A DNA stretch of 35,191 nt from a virus: the IMG/VR virus record IMGVR_UViG_3300037847_000937, positions 1 through 35,191 of that record; one strand, 5' to 3'. The translations under genes were made by a program, and so were the position numbers. This document shows, piece after piece, positions 5,840 through 12,859 of the stretch. How positions within the stretch are numbered: position 1 is the stretch's first letter; the number at the start of each line of letters is the position of its first letter. Under the pieces are notes generated by a model, which made no database searches, had not been told where the DNA came from, and saw nothing but the letters and a program-made list of their open reading frames with translations.

Positions 5840-6131
5840 TGTATTTACCTTTCTGTAATATAAGTTGTTAATAATCATAAGGATGTCCGCCTATCACCGT
5901 AAAATATAAAGTCCACTACTAATTTGGGGGGGAATGGCGATAGCCAATGATAAAGGGCGAAGCACAATATAACCCTCCAGGAATAAAGGGGGGGAACCGA
6001 ATTAGTAGTGGATATAGTCGCAAGGCGACAGAAATATAGGGTGCTACGCACACCATATACTTTCTATTTTACTGTGGTAGAAGGGTAATATCCTATGATT
6101 ATTAACCTACTTATATGAGAGGAAAGGTAAA
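5840..6131. promoter_or_regulatory. Divergent control region at the centre of the inverted repeat
   Basis: This stretch separates the leftward and rightward arms and encodes no protein. Both arms carry the same upstream elements in mirror image: TTAGTAGTGGA, then a TATGAT -10-like box (5879-5874 on minus; 6094-6099 on plus) leading into ATTATTAAC, then an AAAGG site and ATGACAAAAAC. The left side also has TTTACG 18 nt from its TATGAT. The 75-nt centre (5925-5999) holds two runs of seven G (5926-5932, 5988-5994), each followed by AA. The right arm has an extra 48 nt or so (6013-6060) with two small hairpins. Promoters are likely on both sides; exact boxes are not certain. Confidence 0.65.
6017..6054. 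other. Pair of small hairpins present only in the right arm
   Basis: GTCGC-AAG-GCGAC (6017-6029) and GGTG-CTACGCA-CACC (6040-6054) lie in a segment with no counterpart in the left arm. The second loop contains TGCTACGCA (6042-6050), found again at 6718-6726. CTACGCACA (6044-6052) recurs inverted at 6687-6695. Confidence 0.5.
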
Positions 6132-6297
6132 ATGACAAAAACGAATCAGGAATAAAAACTTGGACTCGTGACAAAACAGATAGGCTTTCACTTATCAAGC
6201 TGGCGTATCAACATTTATCAATAAATACAAGAACTTGGAAGGTCGTCAAATTATTTACTTGACAGTCGTATCAAGAGAATGGTAATCAAGTACCAAT
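6132..6297 (+). pseudogene. Degenerate copy of the 5' end of the 151-aa gene
   Basis: From ATG 6132 the sequence matches the start of the leftward gene (ATGACAAAAAC then AATCA, with one mismatch over 17 nt) and keeps the AAAGG site upstream. The frame closes with TAA after seven codons (MTKTNQE). Further blocks align through 6290 with insertions and another in-frame stop (TGA before the GACAGTCG block). The copy therefore cannot make the same N-terminal region. It might act as a short leader upstream of the terminase gene, or be a relic of the duplication. Confidence 0.75.
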
Positions 6298-6675
6298 ATG
6301 AGTCAACAAACAACAAAAGCATCTCTTACAGCGAAGCAATCCAGATTTATTGATAACTTGTTAGCAGGCATTGGGACACAAGAGCGGTGTGCAATCGAGG
6401 CAGGTTATTCTGAACGATCAGCTAAAGTCGAAGCGAGTCGCCTTTTGAGAAAGACAGCGATTTTGACAGTACTTGCCGAGAGGGCACGAATGTCCCTTCG
6501 AGCCAGATGTGTGAGTGCGTTGCAGACTGTATCAAAACTATCACAAGATGCTAACTCAGAGTATGTTAGATTAGAGGCGAGTAAGGACATTCTAGATAGG
6601 GCTGGCATCAGAGATGATTCTACTAGCCACAATCCTATCACAAACGCAATACAAGTTAATATAGACCTATCTTAG
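6298..6675 (+). CDS. terS: Terminase small subunit
   Basis: A 125-aa protein with the Terminase_2-type N-terminal pattern: LTAKQSRFIDNLL (residues 10-22), TQERCAIEAGYSERSAKVEASRLLRK (a helix-turn-helix, about 27-52), and a C-terminal LEASKDILDRAGI motif. TerS binds the packaging initiation site and recruits the large subunit to start headful or site-specific packaging. It is the first intact gene of the rightward arm. The ribosome-binding site is weak. Its whole coding sequence lies inside the right arm of the inverted repeat, and the conserved ILDRAG coding region aligns with the terminator of the leftward gene. No frameshift is apparent. Confidence 0.85.
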   Translation: MSQQTTKASLTAKQSRFIDNLLAGIGTQERCAIEAGYSERSAKVEASRLLRKTAILTVLAERARMSLRARCVSALQTVSKLSQDANSEYVRLEASKDILDRAGIRDDSTSHNPITNAIQVNIDLS

Positions 6676-6705
6676 CCCTATCTCGCTGTGCGTAGATTAG
6701 GGATT

Positions 6706-6744
6706 GACCGCCCACCTTGCTACGCATATGTGTAGGGGGTGGTC
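6706..6744. other. Long hairpin downstream of terS
   Basis: An outer stem (GACC at 6706-6709 with GGTC at 6741-6744, continuing CCC with GGG) encloses a near-perfect palindrome CTACGCAT-ATGTGTAG (6720-6735). No U-tract follows, so it is not a standard terminator. The TGCTACGCA motif (6718-6726) also occurs upstream of terS. It is a candidate packaging signal or mRNA processing site. Confidence 0.5.
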
Positions 6745-6747
6745 AAA

Positions 6748-6764
6748 AATGCCGACAAGGCATT
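6748..6764. other. Perfect 6-bp hairpin (AATGCC-GACAA-GGCATT)
   Basis: The hairpin lies 3 nt after the long hairpin at 6706-6744 in the untranslated gap between terS and the small basic genes. It resembles the other mini-hairpins around this locus. No U-tract follows. Confidence 0.5.
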
Positions 6765-6794
6765 AAGTAACACGACTAGCTTCCGTATTTTTCC

Positions 6795-6823
6795 TTTACA
6801 AAAGTCCTTCAATGTTTTATGTA
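6795..6823 (+). promoter_or_regulatory. Candidate promoter for the late genes
   Basis: TTTACA (6795-6800) is followed after 17 nt by TATGTA (6818-6823), a poor -10. The position upstream of a string of overlapping genes and downstream of hairpins suits a late promoter, but the match is weak. Confidence 0.3.
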
Positions 6824-6848
6824 TGGAATATAACTAAAGGAGAATACA

Positions 6849-6983
6849 ATGCCAGGTACAATGAAATCATATGGAACTGTAATGAAGAAGAAAAAAAAGA
6901 ACGGTGGTTTAAAAGGTAATCAGAAGAAGCTACCTACTGCTCTGAAGAACAAAATACTAAAGAGCAAAAAAAGAAAAGCATAA
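6849..6983 (+). CDS. Very basic 44-aa protein
   Basis: The start MPGTMKSYGTVMKKKKK has AAAGGAG about 7 nt upstream. The protein is extremely Lys-rich, with clusters at residues 13-17 and 34-43, and has no hydrophobic core. Its stop overlaps the start of the next gene (TAATG). It probably binds nucleic acid or packs with DNA in the virion, as an inference from composition and neighbours. Ordinary annotation could miss it because of its length. Confidence 0.6.
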   Translation: MPGTMKSYGTVMKKKKKNGGLKGNQKKLPTALKNKILKSKKRKA

Positions 6984-7135
6984 TGGCAAAGCTGTGTGCT
7001 AAAGGTAAAGCCGCCGCTAAACGAAAGTTTAAAGTTTATCCAAGTGCTTATGCTAATATGTATGCTTCTGGTGTGTGTTCAGGTAGAATAAAACCAAAGT
7101 CTGCTAAGAAGAAAACCAAAAGGAAACGCAAATGA
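6983..7135 (+). CDS. Basic 50-aa protein (MAKLC...KFKVYPSAYAN type)
   Basis: It begins MAKLCAKGKAAAKRKFKVYPSAYANMYASG and ends in a Lys/Arg-rich tail. The AAKRKFKVYPSAYAN core with two flanking Cys residues (5 and 32) is a pattern I recall from many marine phages, with no assigned function. It is linked by TAATG to the gene before and ATGA to the gene after, so the set is translated as a coupled string between the two terminase genes. Confidence 0.65.
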   Translation: MAKLCAKGKAAAKRKFKVYPSAYANMYASGVCSGRIKPKSAKKKTKRKRK

Positions 7136-7251
7136 ATGTAACTCCTGAGTTAATAGAGACAGTACACAACATATCTTGGTTTGATGGTATCTGTTATATT
7201 CTATTAGGTTTGGGAGCATACGCAATGTACAGATGGATTAGAAGAATATGA
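7132..7251 (+). CDS. 39-aa single-helix membrane peptide
   Basis: The ATG at 7132 overlaps the preceding stop (ATGA), and its own stop overlaps the next start (ATGA at 7248). The peptide has one hydrophobic segment at about residues 17-33 (FDGICYILLGLGAYAMY) followed by a basic tail, RWIRRI, so it should span the inner membrane with the C terminus inside. It might be an accessory lysis or membrane-targeting peptide, but no family is recognised. The double overlap is the main support for it being a real gene. Confidence 0.5.
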   Translation: MNVTPELIETVHNISWFDGICYILLGLGAYAMYRWIRRI

Positions 7252-7505
7252 GCCTTCGTAAATGGATAGATCAAAAATGGGTGGATATTGGTGCCCCTAA
7301 GAAGAAAGGTAAGTATCAACCTTGTGGTCGTAGCAAAGGATCAAAACGAAAATACCCAAAGTGTGTACCCCTTGCCAAAGCACGAAGAATGAGTGCCTCC
7401 CAAAAAAAATCTGCTGTTACTAGAAAGAGAGCAGTAAAGCAAGGGGTGGGTGGTAAACCAACCAATGTAGCAACTTTTAAGAGAAAAAAGAAAAGGAGAG
7501 CATAA
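7248..7505 (+). CDS. DUF5872-like basic protein
   Basis: An 85-aa protein beginning SLRKWIDQKWVDIG, with QPCGRSKGSKRKYPKCVPLAKARRM (residues 25-49) and QGVGGKPTNV (about 65-74). This order matches a family I know as DUF5872, found in marine phages and large algal viruses. Two Cys (27 and 40) could bind metal. It is very basic and Gly/Lys-rich at the end. The function is unknown; location beside the terminases suggests a DNA-associated virion or packaging role. It overlaps both neighbours by 1-4 nt. Confidence 0.7.
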   Translation: MSLRKWIDQKWVDIGAPKKKGKYQPCGRSKGSKRKYPKCVPLAKARRMSASQKKSAVTRKRAVKQGVGGKPTNVATFKRKKKRRA

Positions 7506-7771
7506 TGCCTAAGACACCAGCATGGCAACGCAAGGAAGGAAAGAATCCGAAAGGAGGACTCAACGCAAAAGGTCGTGCCAGTTATAACAAAGGTCGAACT
7601 AAGACTGGCAAGAAACGAAACCTAAAAGCACCAAGCAAAGTAGTAGGGAATAAAAGGAGAGCAAGTTTTTGTGCAAGGATGAAAGGTATGAAGAAAAAAC
7701 TTACTAGCAAAAAAACTGCAAGAGATCCTAATTCAAGAATCAACAAATCATTAAGAGCATGGAACTGTTAA
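7505..7771 (+). CDS. DUF6321-like basic protein
   Basis: An 88-aa protein with TPAWQRKEGKNPKGGLNAKGRASYN near the N terminus, SFCARMKGMKKKLTS in the middle and DPNSRINKSLRAWNC at the C terminus. This is the arrangement of the family I know as DUF6321, often encoded next to the DUF5872 type in marine phages. Two Cys are conserved-looking, one of them the last residue. It is strongly basic and probably binds DNA or RNA. Its start overlaps the preceding stop (TAATG). Confidence 0.7.
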   Translation: MPKTPAWQRKEGKNPKGGLNAKGRASYNKGRTKTGKKRNLKAPSKVVGNKRRASFCARMKGMKKKLTSKKTARDPNSRINKSLRAWNC

Positions 7772-7772
7772 T

Positions 7773-7958
7773 ATGTTTATTAGAACACTATCATTTAAAG
7801 ATTTATTACGACTAAGAAAAATAGTACGCAATACGCATTTAAAATTTTACCCACAAGCAGACTTATCGGATAAAGAGGTAGATAAGTTTATTAATACTCT
7901 CGGTCCAGAGGTAGCAGGTAAAATGATTAAATATGCAGTAGATAATAATCAAGTATGA
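7773..7958 (+). CDS. Hypothetical 61-aa protein before terminase large subunit
   Basis: A small helical protein (MFIRTLSFKDLLRLRKIVRN...), without membrane segments. A DLSDKEVDKFINTLG helix lies around residues 30-44. Its stop overlaps the start of the large terminase gene (ATGA), so translation is coupled. I recognise no family. The position suggests a packaging accessory or just a coupled leader gene. Confidence 0.6.
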   Translation: MFIRTLSFKDLLRLRKIVRNTHLKFYPQADLSDKEVDKFINTLGPEVAGKMIKYAVDNNQV

Positions 7959-9487
7959 AACTTGCATACAAGCCAGATGGCGAAGTGCTAAAAGCATTTA
8001 TGAAAGACAATAGTTTCTTTCGTGGTATTCGTGGACCAGTTGGTTCTGGTAAATCTGTAGCTTGTTGTATAGAAATATTTCGTAGAGCCTTAGCACAAAA
8101 ACCATCTCCTGATGGAATACGAAAAAGTCGTGTTGCTGTTGTGCGTAATACCAATCCACAATTACGAACAACAACAATGAAGACCTGGCTAGATTGGTTT
8201 CCTGAAAAAGATTTTGGTAAGATGAATTGGTCTCCTCCATACACACATAGAATCAAAATAGGAGATATAGATTTAGAAGTAATTTTTTTAGCTTTAGATA
8301 GACCAGAAGATGTGAAAAAGTTACTATCACTAGAACTAACATTCTTATTCTTTAATGAAAGCAGAGAAATAGCAAAGCCAATCATAGATGCAGGGACAAT
8401 GCGTGTAGGCAGATATCCATCTATGAAAGATGGTGGACCAACTTGGTATGGTGTAATCGCAGATACCAACGCACCAGATGAAGACCATTGGTGGTCTGTG
8501 ATGAGTGGAGATGCTCCTCCTCCAGAACATCTGTCACGAGAAGAAGTTATGATGTTAGTAAAACCTGATAACTGGAAATTTTTTACACAGCCTTCAGGTA
8601 TGGTAGAACAAAAAAATAATAACCAAGAAGTAGAAGGTTACAAAGATAATGAAGTAGCAGAGAATAGAAAGAATCTTATGTCCGATTACTATAGGTCTAT
8701 TATAAGAGGAAAAACAAAAAGCTGGATTGATGTGTATGTGATGAATCGATTAGGATCGATAGAAGATGGGAAGCCAGTTTACAAACAATTTTCTCCTGAT
8801 GTACACATAGCAAAAGAACCTATTATTCCAGCAGAGGTTCCATACTATGTAGGTATAGATTTTGGATTAACTCCTGCTTGTGTGTTTGCACAACAAGTAC
8901 GAGGGAGGTGGTTAATCCTTAGAGAGATTGTAGCAAAAGATATGGGAATGGTGCGATTTGCCGAATTGCTACGAAAAGAAATGGCAGAGTATTTTAGATC
9001 GATACCTATAGCTAGAATTTATGGCGATCCTGCTGGTGACTATAGAGCCCAAACAGATGAGTCAACTCCATTTCAAATTTTGCGTGGTGCTGGTATTCGT
9101 GCCATTCCAGCACCATCCAATGATGTAAGTTTACGAATAGAAAGTGTGCAAGCACCATTAACTCGTTTAATAGAAGGTAAGTCAGGAATGTTAATAGACA
9201 AACAATGTAAGCATCTAATCAAAGGTTTTGAAGGTGGTTATCAATACAAAAGGATGCAGGTATCAGGAGAACGATACACCGATAAACCAGATAAAAATCA
9301 TTATTCGCATATCCATGATGCATTACAATATTTATTATTAGGAGCAGGAGAAGGAAAACAAATAACAAAATCACAACAACCAGCTAGAGTGGTACAAGCA
9401 AAAACTGATTTTGATGTCTTTACAAAAGCTCCAAAAAAGAATATAAGAAAGAAATGGAATATATTCGATATTCGTACAAGGTTATAA
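7955..9487 (+). CDS. terL: Terminase large subunit (packaging ATPase and nuclease)
   Basis: A 510-aa protein of normal family length. The N-terminal ATPase domain has a Walker A, GPVGSGKS (residues 27-34), and a Walker B-like strand FLFFNE ending N134-E135. The C-terminal RNase H-like nuclease domain has the expected acidic residues: Asp302 in VGIDFG, Asp358 in YGDPAGD and Asp455 in IHDALQYLL. It pumps DNA into the prohead with TerS and the portal and cuts the concatemer. Asn replaces the usual Walker B Asp, while the catalytic Glu is kept. The start overlaps the previous stop. Confidence 0.92.
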   Translation: MKLAYKPDGEVLKAFMKDNSFFRGIRGPVGSGKSVACCIEIFRRALAQKPSPDGIRKSRVAVVRNTNPQLRTTTMKTWLDWFPEKDFGKMNWSPPYTHRIKIGDIDLEVIFLALDRPEDVKKLLSLELTFLFFNESREIAKPIIDAGTMRVGRYPSMKDGGPTWYGVIADTNAPDEDHWWSVMSGDAPPPEHLSREEVMMLVKPDNWKFFTQPSGMVEQKNNNQEVEGYKDNEVAENRKNLMSDYYRSIIRGKTKSWIDVYVMNRLGSIEDGKPVYKQFSPDVHIAKEPIIPAEVPYYVGIDFGLTPACVFAQQVRGRWLILREIVAKDMGMVRFAELLRKEMAEYFRSIPIARIYGDPAGDYRAQTDESTPFQILRGAGIRAIPAPSNDVSLRIESVQAPLTRLIEGKSGMLIDKQCKHLIKGFEGGYQYKRMQVSGERYTDKPDKNHYSHIHDALQYLLLGAGEGKQITKSQQPARVVQAKTDFDVFTKAPKKNIRKKWNIFDIRTRL

Positions 9488-9496
9488 TGAGGTATT

Positions 9497-9739
9497 ATGT
9501 GTATAGGTAGATTATTTGGTGGTGGTGGAAGTAGAGTGTATGTACCTCCTCCTCCAAGACCTGATCCAGCAATCGCTGCAAGAGAAGATTCTAACAGAAG
9601 GAGAGGGTTAGATGAACAAGCAAAAGCAACACAAGCTAGGAAACAACAACTACAAGCAGGATTAGGTAGAAGAACATTATTATCAAGTAGTGGTGGTGGT
9701 TATTTATCAAATCAAAAAGGAACAACTAGATTAGGATAG
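9497..9739 (+). CDS. Small Gly/Pro/Arg-rich virion-associated protein
   Basis: An 80-aa protein starting MCIGRLFGGGG with a PPPPRPDP stretch, a charged helical middle (residues 26-58) and a Gly-rich end, LSSSGGGYLSNQKGTTRLG. Short proteins of this composition sit between terminase and portal in many podoviruses. The Cys at position 2 and the Gly/Pro pattern are typical. The exact role is not known to me. GAGG lies upstream of the ATG. Confidence 0.6.
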   Translation: MCIGRLFGGGGSRVYVPPPPRPDPAIAAREDSNRRRGLDEQAKATQARKQQLQAGLGRRTLLSSSGGGYLSNQKGTTRLG

Positions 9740-9740
9740 T

Positions 9741-11339
9741 ATGGTAGCATTAGTACCAGAACCAATTTTAAAAGAAATGTCAGGCATAGAGAATATGCTT
9801 GCTCGATATAAAAGAGCAGAAAGCATAAAGGAATTATGGAGACCTACCTTTGAAGAATGTTTTGAATATAGTATGCCAGCAAGAGAAAGTTTTTATCCTA
9901 CAACAGCTGGACAAACTAAAACAGATAAAATATTTGATGAGACTGCTGTTGTTGGTGTACAAGAATTTGCATCACGATTACAAGCAGGGATAGTTCCAAA
10001 CTACGCAAGATGGGCAGAACTTATATCAGGTAGTGAAGTACCTCCAGAAGAACGCACACAAGTAAATGAAGCACTAGATAATGTAACAGCTTATGTGTTT
10101 GAAGTATTACAGAATAGTAACTTTGCTCAAGAGGTACACGAATCATTTTTAGATTTAGCTGTTGGTACTGGTGCTATGTTAGTAGAAGAAGGAGATGCAA
10201 TACGACCAATAAGATTTACTGCTGTACCTTTATCTAGATTAACTTTAGATACTGGACCGAATGATGTTGTTGATACTATCTACAGAACTAGAAGAATGAA
10301 AGCATCTTCAATTAACATTATATATCCACAAGCAATTATTGCACCAGAAACACAAAGACAGTTAGATAATGGCAAAGATTTCTTTATTGATATTGTTGAA
10401 TGTGTGTCAAGAAACTATTCAAAACCAAATGTAGAATTATATGACTTTTCTGTATTTAGTCAAAACCCACAGCATATATATTTACAAAAACAATTTATGG
10501 GAGAAGGTTCAAATCCATATGTAGTATTTCGTTGGAGCAAAGCGGCAGGTGAGGTATATGGTCGTGGTCCACTTTTAAATTCTATGCCTGCAATTAAAAC
10601 TTGTAACTTAGTTATAGAAATGATTTTAGAAAATGCACAGATGTCTATCTCTGGTATGTACCAAATGGAAGATGATGGAATTATAAATGTAGATACAATC
10701 CAACTATTACCTGGAACAATTATTCCAAGAAGTCCATCATCAAGAGGACTAGAACCAATCAAGCCAGCAGGTAATTTTAATGTTGCTGATTTAGTATTAA
10801 AAGATATGAGAATGAATATACGCAAAGCTTTGTATAATGAAATGCTTGGCGATCCAAATCGTACTCCTATGTCTGCAACAGAAGTAGCAGAAAGAATGGC
10901 AGACTTATCAAGACAGATAGGTTCATCCTTTGGAAGATTACAAGCAGAAATGGTTACACCTATCTTACAAAGAGTAATACATATTCTTAAAAAGCAAGGA
11001 AGAATAAATATACCAGAAGTAAATGGTAGAGAAATAAAAGTACAATCTACATCTCCACTAGCACAAGCACAAGCTAATCAAGATATAAATGGATTTAATA
11101 GATTTTTAGAACTAATACAAGCTAGATTCGGACCACAGCTTATCAATCTATTGGTAGATAGTAACGAAGCAACAAGATACTTGGCAGAAAAATTTGGTAT
11201 ACCAGAAAAATTAACAAGGTCTCCAGAAGAAATGCAACAAGCTATGCAACAAATGCAACAAGCATTACAACAACAACAACAATTACAACAAGGAATGGCA
11301 CAACAAAATGAAGGACAAACAGAACCCCCTACAACCTAG
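9741..11339 (+). CDS. Portal protein (T7-like head-tail connector)
   Basis: A 532-aa protein of the podoviral head-tail connector family. Residues 14-60 show the family start (NMLARYKRAESIKELWRPTFEECFEYSMP), followed by FDETAVVGVQEFASRLQAGIVP, a strong signature. The C terminus is a Gln-rich tail with repeated MQQ units from about residue 493. Twelve copies form the DNA channel at the head vertex and bind the tail tube A protein. It follows the small Gly/Pro-rich gene by 1 nt, with AGGA upstream. The last 32 nt overlap the next gene. Confidence 0.9.
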   Translation: MVALVPEPILKEMSGIENMLARYKRAESIKELWRPTFEECFEYSMPARESFYPTTAGQTKTDKIFDETAVVGVQEFASRLQAGIVPNYARWAELISGSEVPPEERTQVNEALDNVTAYVFEVLQNSNFAQEVHESFLDLAVGTGAMLVEEGDAIRPIRFTAVPLSRLTLDTGPNDVVDTIYRTRRMKASSINIIYPQAIIAPETQRQLDNGKDFFIDIVECVSRNYSKPNVELYDFSVFSQNPQHIYLQKQFMGEGSNPYVVFRWSKAAGEVYGRGPLLNSMPAIKTCNLVIEMILENAQMSISGMYQMEDDGIINVDTIQLLPGTIIPRSPSSRGLEPIKPAGNFNVADLVLKDMRMNIRKALYNEMLGDPNRTPMSATEVAERMADLSRQIGSSFGRLQAEMVTPILQRVIHILKKQGRINIPEVNGREIKVQSTSPLAQAQANQDINGFNRFLELIQARFGPQLINLLVDSNEATRYLAEKFGIPEKLTRSPEEMQQAMQQMQQALQQQQQLQQGMAQQNEGQTEPPTT

Positions 11340-11586
11340 TATAGACGGATTTACTCGTAACAAAGAAACAGAAAGTAAACTTAATGAATCATTTGTAACT
11401 TTGTTCCGAAGTGATGTTGGTAAATATGTATTACAATATTTACGAAGTATAACAATAGAAACTGTAGCAGGTTTCAATATTACTAATGAAGAACTACGAG
11501 GTCGAGAAGGAATGAGATTCTTAGTAGGTATAATTGAACAACGCATAAAGGAGGGCGAAAATGCAAGAGCAAGAAAGTCTAATTAA
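11308..11586 (+). CDS. Bbp19-like protein
   Basis: A 92-aa protein whose core (KLNESFVTLFRSDVGKYVLQYL, then LRGREGMRFLVGIIEQRI) matches small podoviral proteins of the Bbp19 type, usually encoded between portal and scaffold. The family is found with head genes but its precise function is not settled. The gene starts inside the portal gene and its 3' end overlaps the scaffold gene start by 26 nt, with the scaffold ribosome-binding site inside it. Confidence 0.65.
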   Translation: MKDKQNPLQPSIDGFTRNKETESKLNESFVTLFRSDVGKYVLQYLRSITIETVAGFNITNEELRGREGMRFLVGIIEQRIKEGENARARKSN

Positions 11587-12283
11587 CTCAGAACAAGAAA
11601 CAAAAGATGAAGTTGGTGAGGTAAATGAAAGACCTGAATGGTTACCAGAGAAGTTTTTTAAAGAAGGTAAACCAGATTATGAAAGTTTAGCTAAGTCATA
11701 TACAGAAGCAGAGACCTATATTGGTAAGAAAAAAGAAGATTTAACTGCTGAAATACGAACACAAATAGAAGAAGAACAAACAAAAGGTTTACCTGAAACA
11801 GCAGATAAGTATGTTTTACCAGAGATTCCTGATAATTATGATACAGATACACCACTTATGGATGGCTGGAAAAAGTATTGTCTTGATAATAAACTAAATC
11901 AAGAAGCTTTTAATAAAGGTATAGAGCTGTTTATTGAGTCACAACCTAAGTTTGACATTGAAGGTGAGAAGAAAAAATTAGGAGAAAATGCAAACTCAAG
12001 AATAGAAGCTGTATCTTTATGGGTTAACAAACATTTTCCAGATGAACAAAAGCCAATGCTTGAAGCAATGTGTTCAACATCTCAAGGAGTAGAAGCAGTA
12101 GAAAAAATTATGGCTATGTTAAAAGATAATATGAGTCAATCTCCAGAGACAGATGTAACTGGTGGTAAGTCATTAGCTGATTTACAAATGATGATGAAGG
12201 ATCGTAGATACTGGCATCCTACTCAAAGAGATCCAAACTTTGTAAAACAAATTGATCAGGCATTTGCAAAACTTTATAAATGA
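11561..12283 (+). CDS. Capsid assembly scaffold protein
   Basis: A 240-aa, acidic, Glu/Lys-rich and mostly helical protein. It contains RPEWLPEKFFKEGKPDYESLAKSY (residues 24-47), the usual start of podoviral scaffolds, and a C-terminal basic segment with RRYWHPTQRDPNFVKQID that probably contacts the capsid protein. It directs prohead assembly and is then removed. AAGGAGG lies about 6 nt before the ATG. The gene precedes the gp13-like and capsid genes as expected. Confidence 0.8.
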   Translation: MQEQESLINSEQETKDEVGEVNERPEWLPEKFFKEGKPDYESLAKSYTEAETYIGKKKEDLTAEIRTQIEEEQTKGLPETADKYVLPEIPDNYDTDTPLMDGWKKYCLDNKLNQEAFNKGIELFIESQPKFDIEGEKKKLGENANSRIEAVSLWVNKHFPDEQKPMLEAMCSTSQGVEAVEKIMAMLKDNMSQSPETDVTGGKSLADLQMMMKDRRYWHPTQRDPNFVKQIDQAFAKLYK

Positions 12284-12759
12284 CTTGTAAAAAATGTGTG
12301 TCGATACAACCTTCGACAGAGAAAGATGCTATGTTGCTTGCAAAAAATATGAGGAAGCAAGATATTATGGAGTGTGAAGCAAACAATACAGATCCATTAT
12401 CTGCTTTATTGTACCCATTAAATGCAAATAACTCACAAACATTTACACTTTTGTATGGAAAAGAGCCAGTTTTGATGGGTGGAACAGTAGCAGAAGGTAT
12501 AGGATTAGCTAGAGTTTGGCTATTAGCCAGCGATCAGGCTTTCAAAAAACCTATGAAATTGGCACTTTTAAGCAGAAAATGGGTAGATTTAATACATAAA
12601 CCTTACGAAATTTTGTACAATTATGTGTGGATTGGCAACAAAAAAGCAGTAAGATTGTTAGAACATTTAGAATGTAGGTTTGATTCTGAATATATAAAGA
12701 AAAAAAATCTTGACTTCGTTAAATTTAGTCGTTGCAAAAACAAACAAATTTCTATATAA
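12280..12759 (+). CDS. T7 gp13-like protein with GNAT-like features
   Basis: A 159-aa protein starting MTCKKCVSIQPSTEKDAMLLAKNMRKQD, with GGTVAEGIGLARVWLLAS around residues 67-84 and a KAVRLLEHLECRF helix near the end. This matches the DUF2833/T7 gp13-type proteins, which resemble small acetyltransferases in layout. T7 gp13 is needed for virion maturation and is lost from the particle. The start overlaps the scaffold stop (ATGA). Whether it binds acetyl-CoA cannot be told; the glycine-rich acetyl-CoA loop is not clear. Confidence 0.7.
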   Translation: MTCKKCVSIQPSTEKDAMLLAKNMRKQDIMECEANNTDPLSALLYPLNANNSQTFTLLYGKEPVLMGGTVAEGIGLARVWLLASDQAFKKPMKLALLSRKWVDLIHKPYEILYNYVWIGNKKAVRLLEHLECRFDSEYIKKKNLDFVKFSRCKNKQISI

Positions 12760-12859
12760 GTAAAATTGTAGCCCAGAGTATTCGAGTATTGCCCTTTGGA
12801 TAACCTTACAAAAATATAATGGATAACTCATTGTTGTTAATTTTTAATAAGGAGGATTT
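12760..12859 (+). promoter_or_regulatory. Gap before the capsid gene with a candidate -10 box
   Basis: This 100-nt gap, the largest within the late arm, holds a perfect TATAAT at 12815-12820 but no good -35 at 16-18 nt. AAGGAGG precedes the capsid ATG. A capsid-specific promoter or processing site would explain the break in the otherwise overlapping gene string. Confidence 0.4.

Larger units (their letters stand above)
5271..5924 (-). repeat. Left arm of a large degenerate inverted repeat
   Basis: Read on the minus strand, this arm is colinear with 6000-6688 on the plus strand. Blocks: 5924-5912 with 6000-6012 (13/13); 5878-5867 with 6095-6106 (12/12); 5809-5796 with 6170-6183 (14/14); 5762-5740 with 6222-6244 (22/23); 5685-5670 with 6306-6321 (15/16); 5627-5610 with 6368-6385 (16/18); 5583-5573 with 6408-6418 (11/11); 5439-5413 with 6542-6568 (23/27); 5375-5355 with 6584-6604 (19/21); 5284-5271 with 6675-6688 (14/14). 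Sequence between blocks is more diverged, with indels. Confidence 0.9.
6000..6688 (+). repeat. Right arm of the large degenerate inverted repeat
   Basis: This is the plus-strand partner of 5271-5924. It contains the upstream control elements, a degenerate copy of the 5' end of the 151-aa gene (6132-6297) and the terminase small-subunit gene, and ends in GCCCTATCTCGCTG, identical to the left arm outer end. It is about 35 nt longer overall than the left arm because of indels. Confidence 0.9.

Noticed and set aside
6706-6744. Terminator after terS
   Set aside because: The hairpin is strong, but neither strand continues into a U-tract.
7927-8469. 180-codon open frame antisense to terL
   Set aside because: It lies fully within the terL ATPase domain coding sequence, has low-complexity Ser/Ile composition and no start signals.
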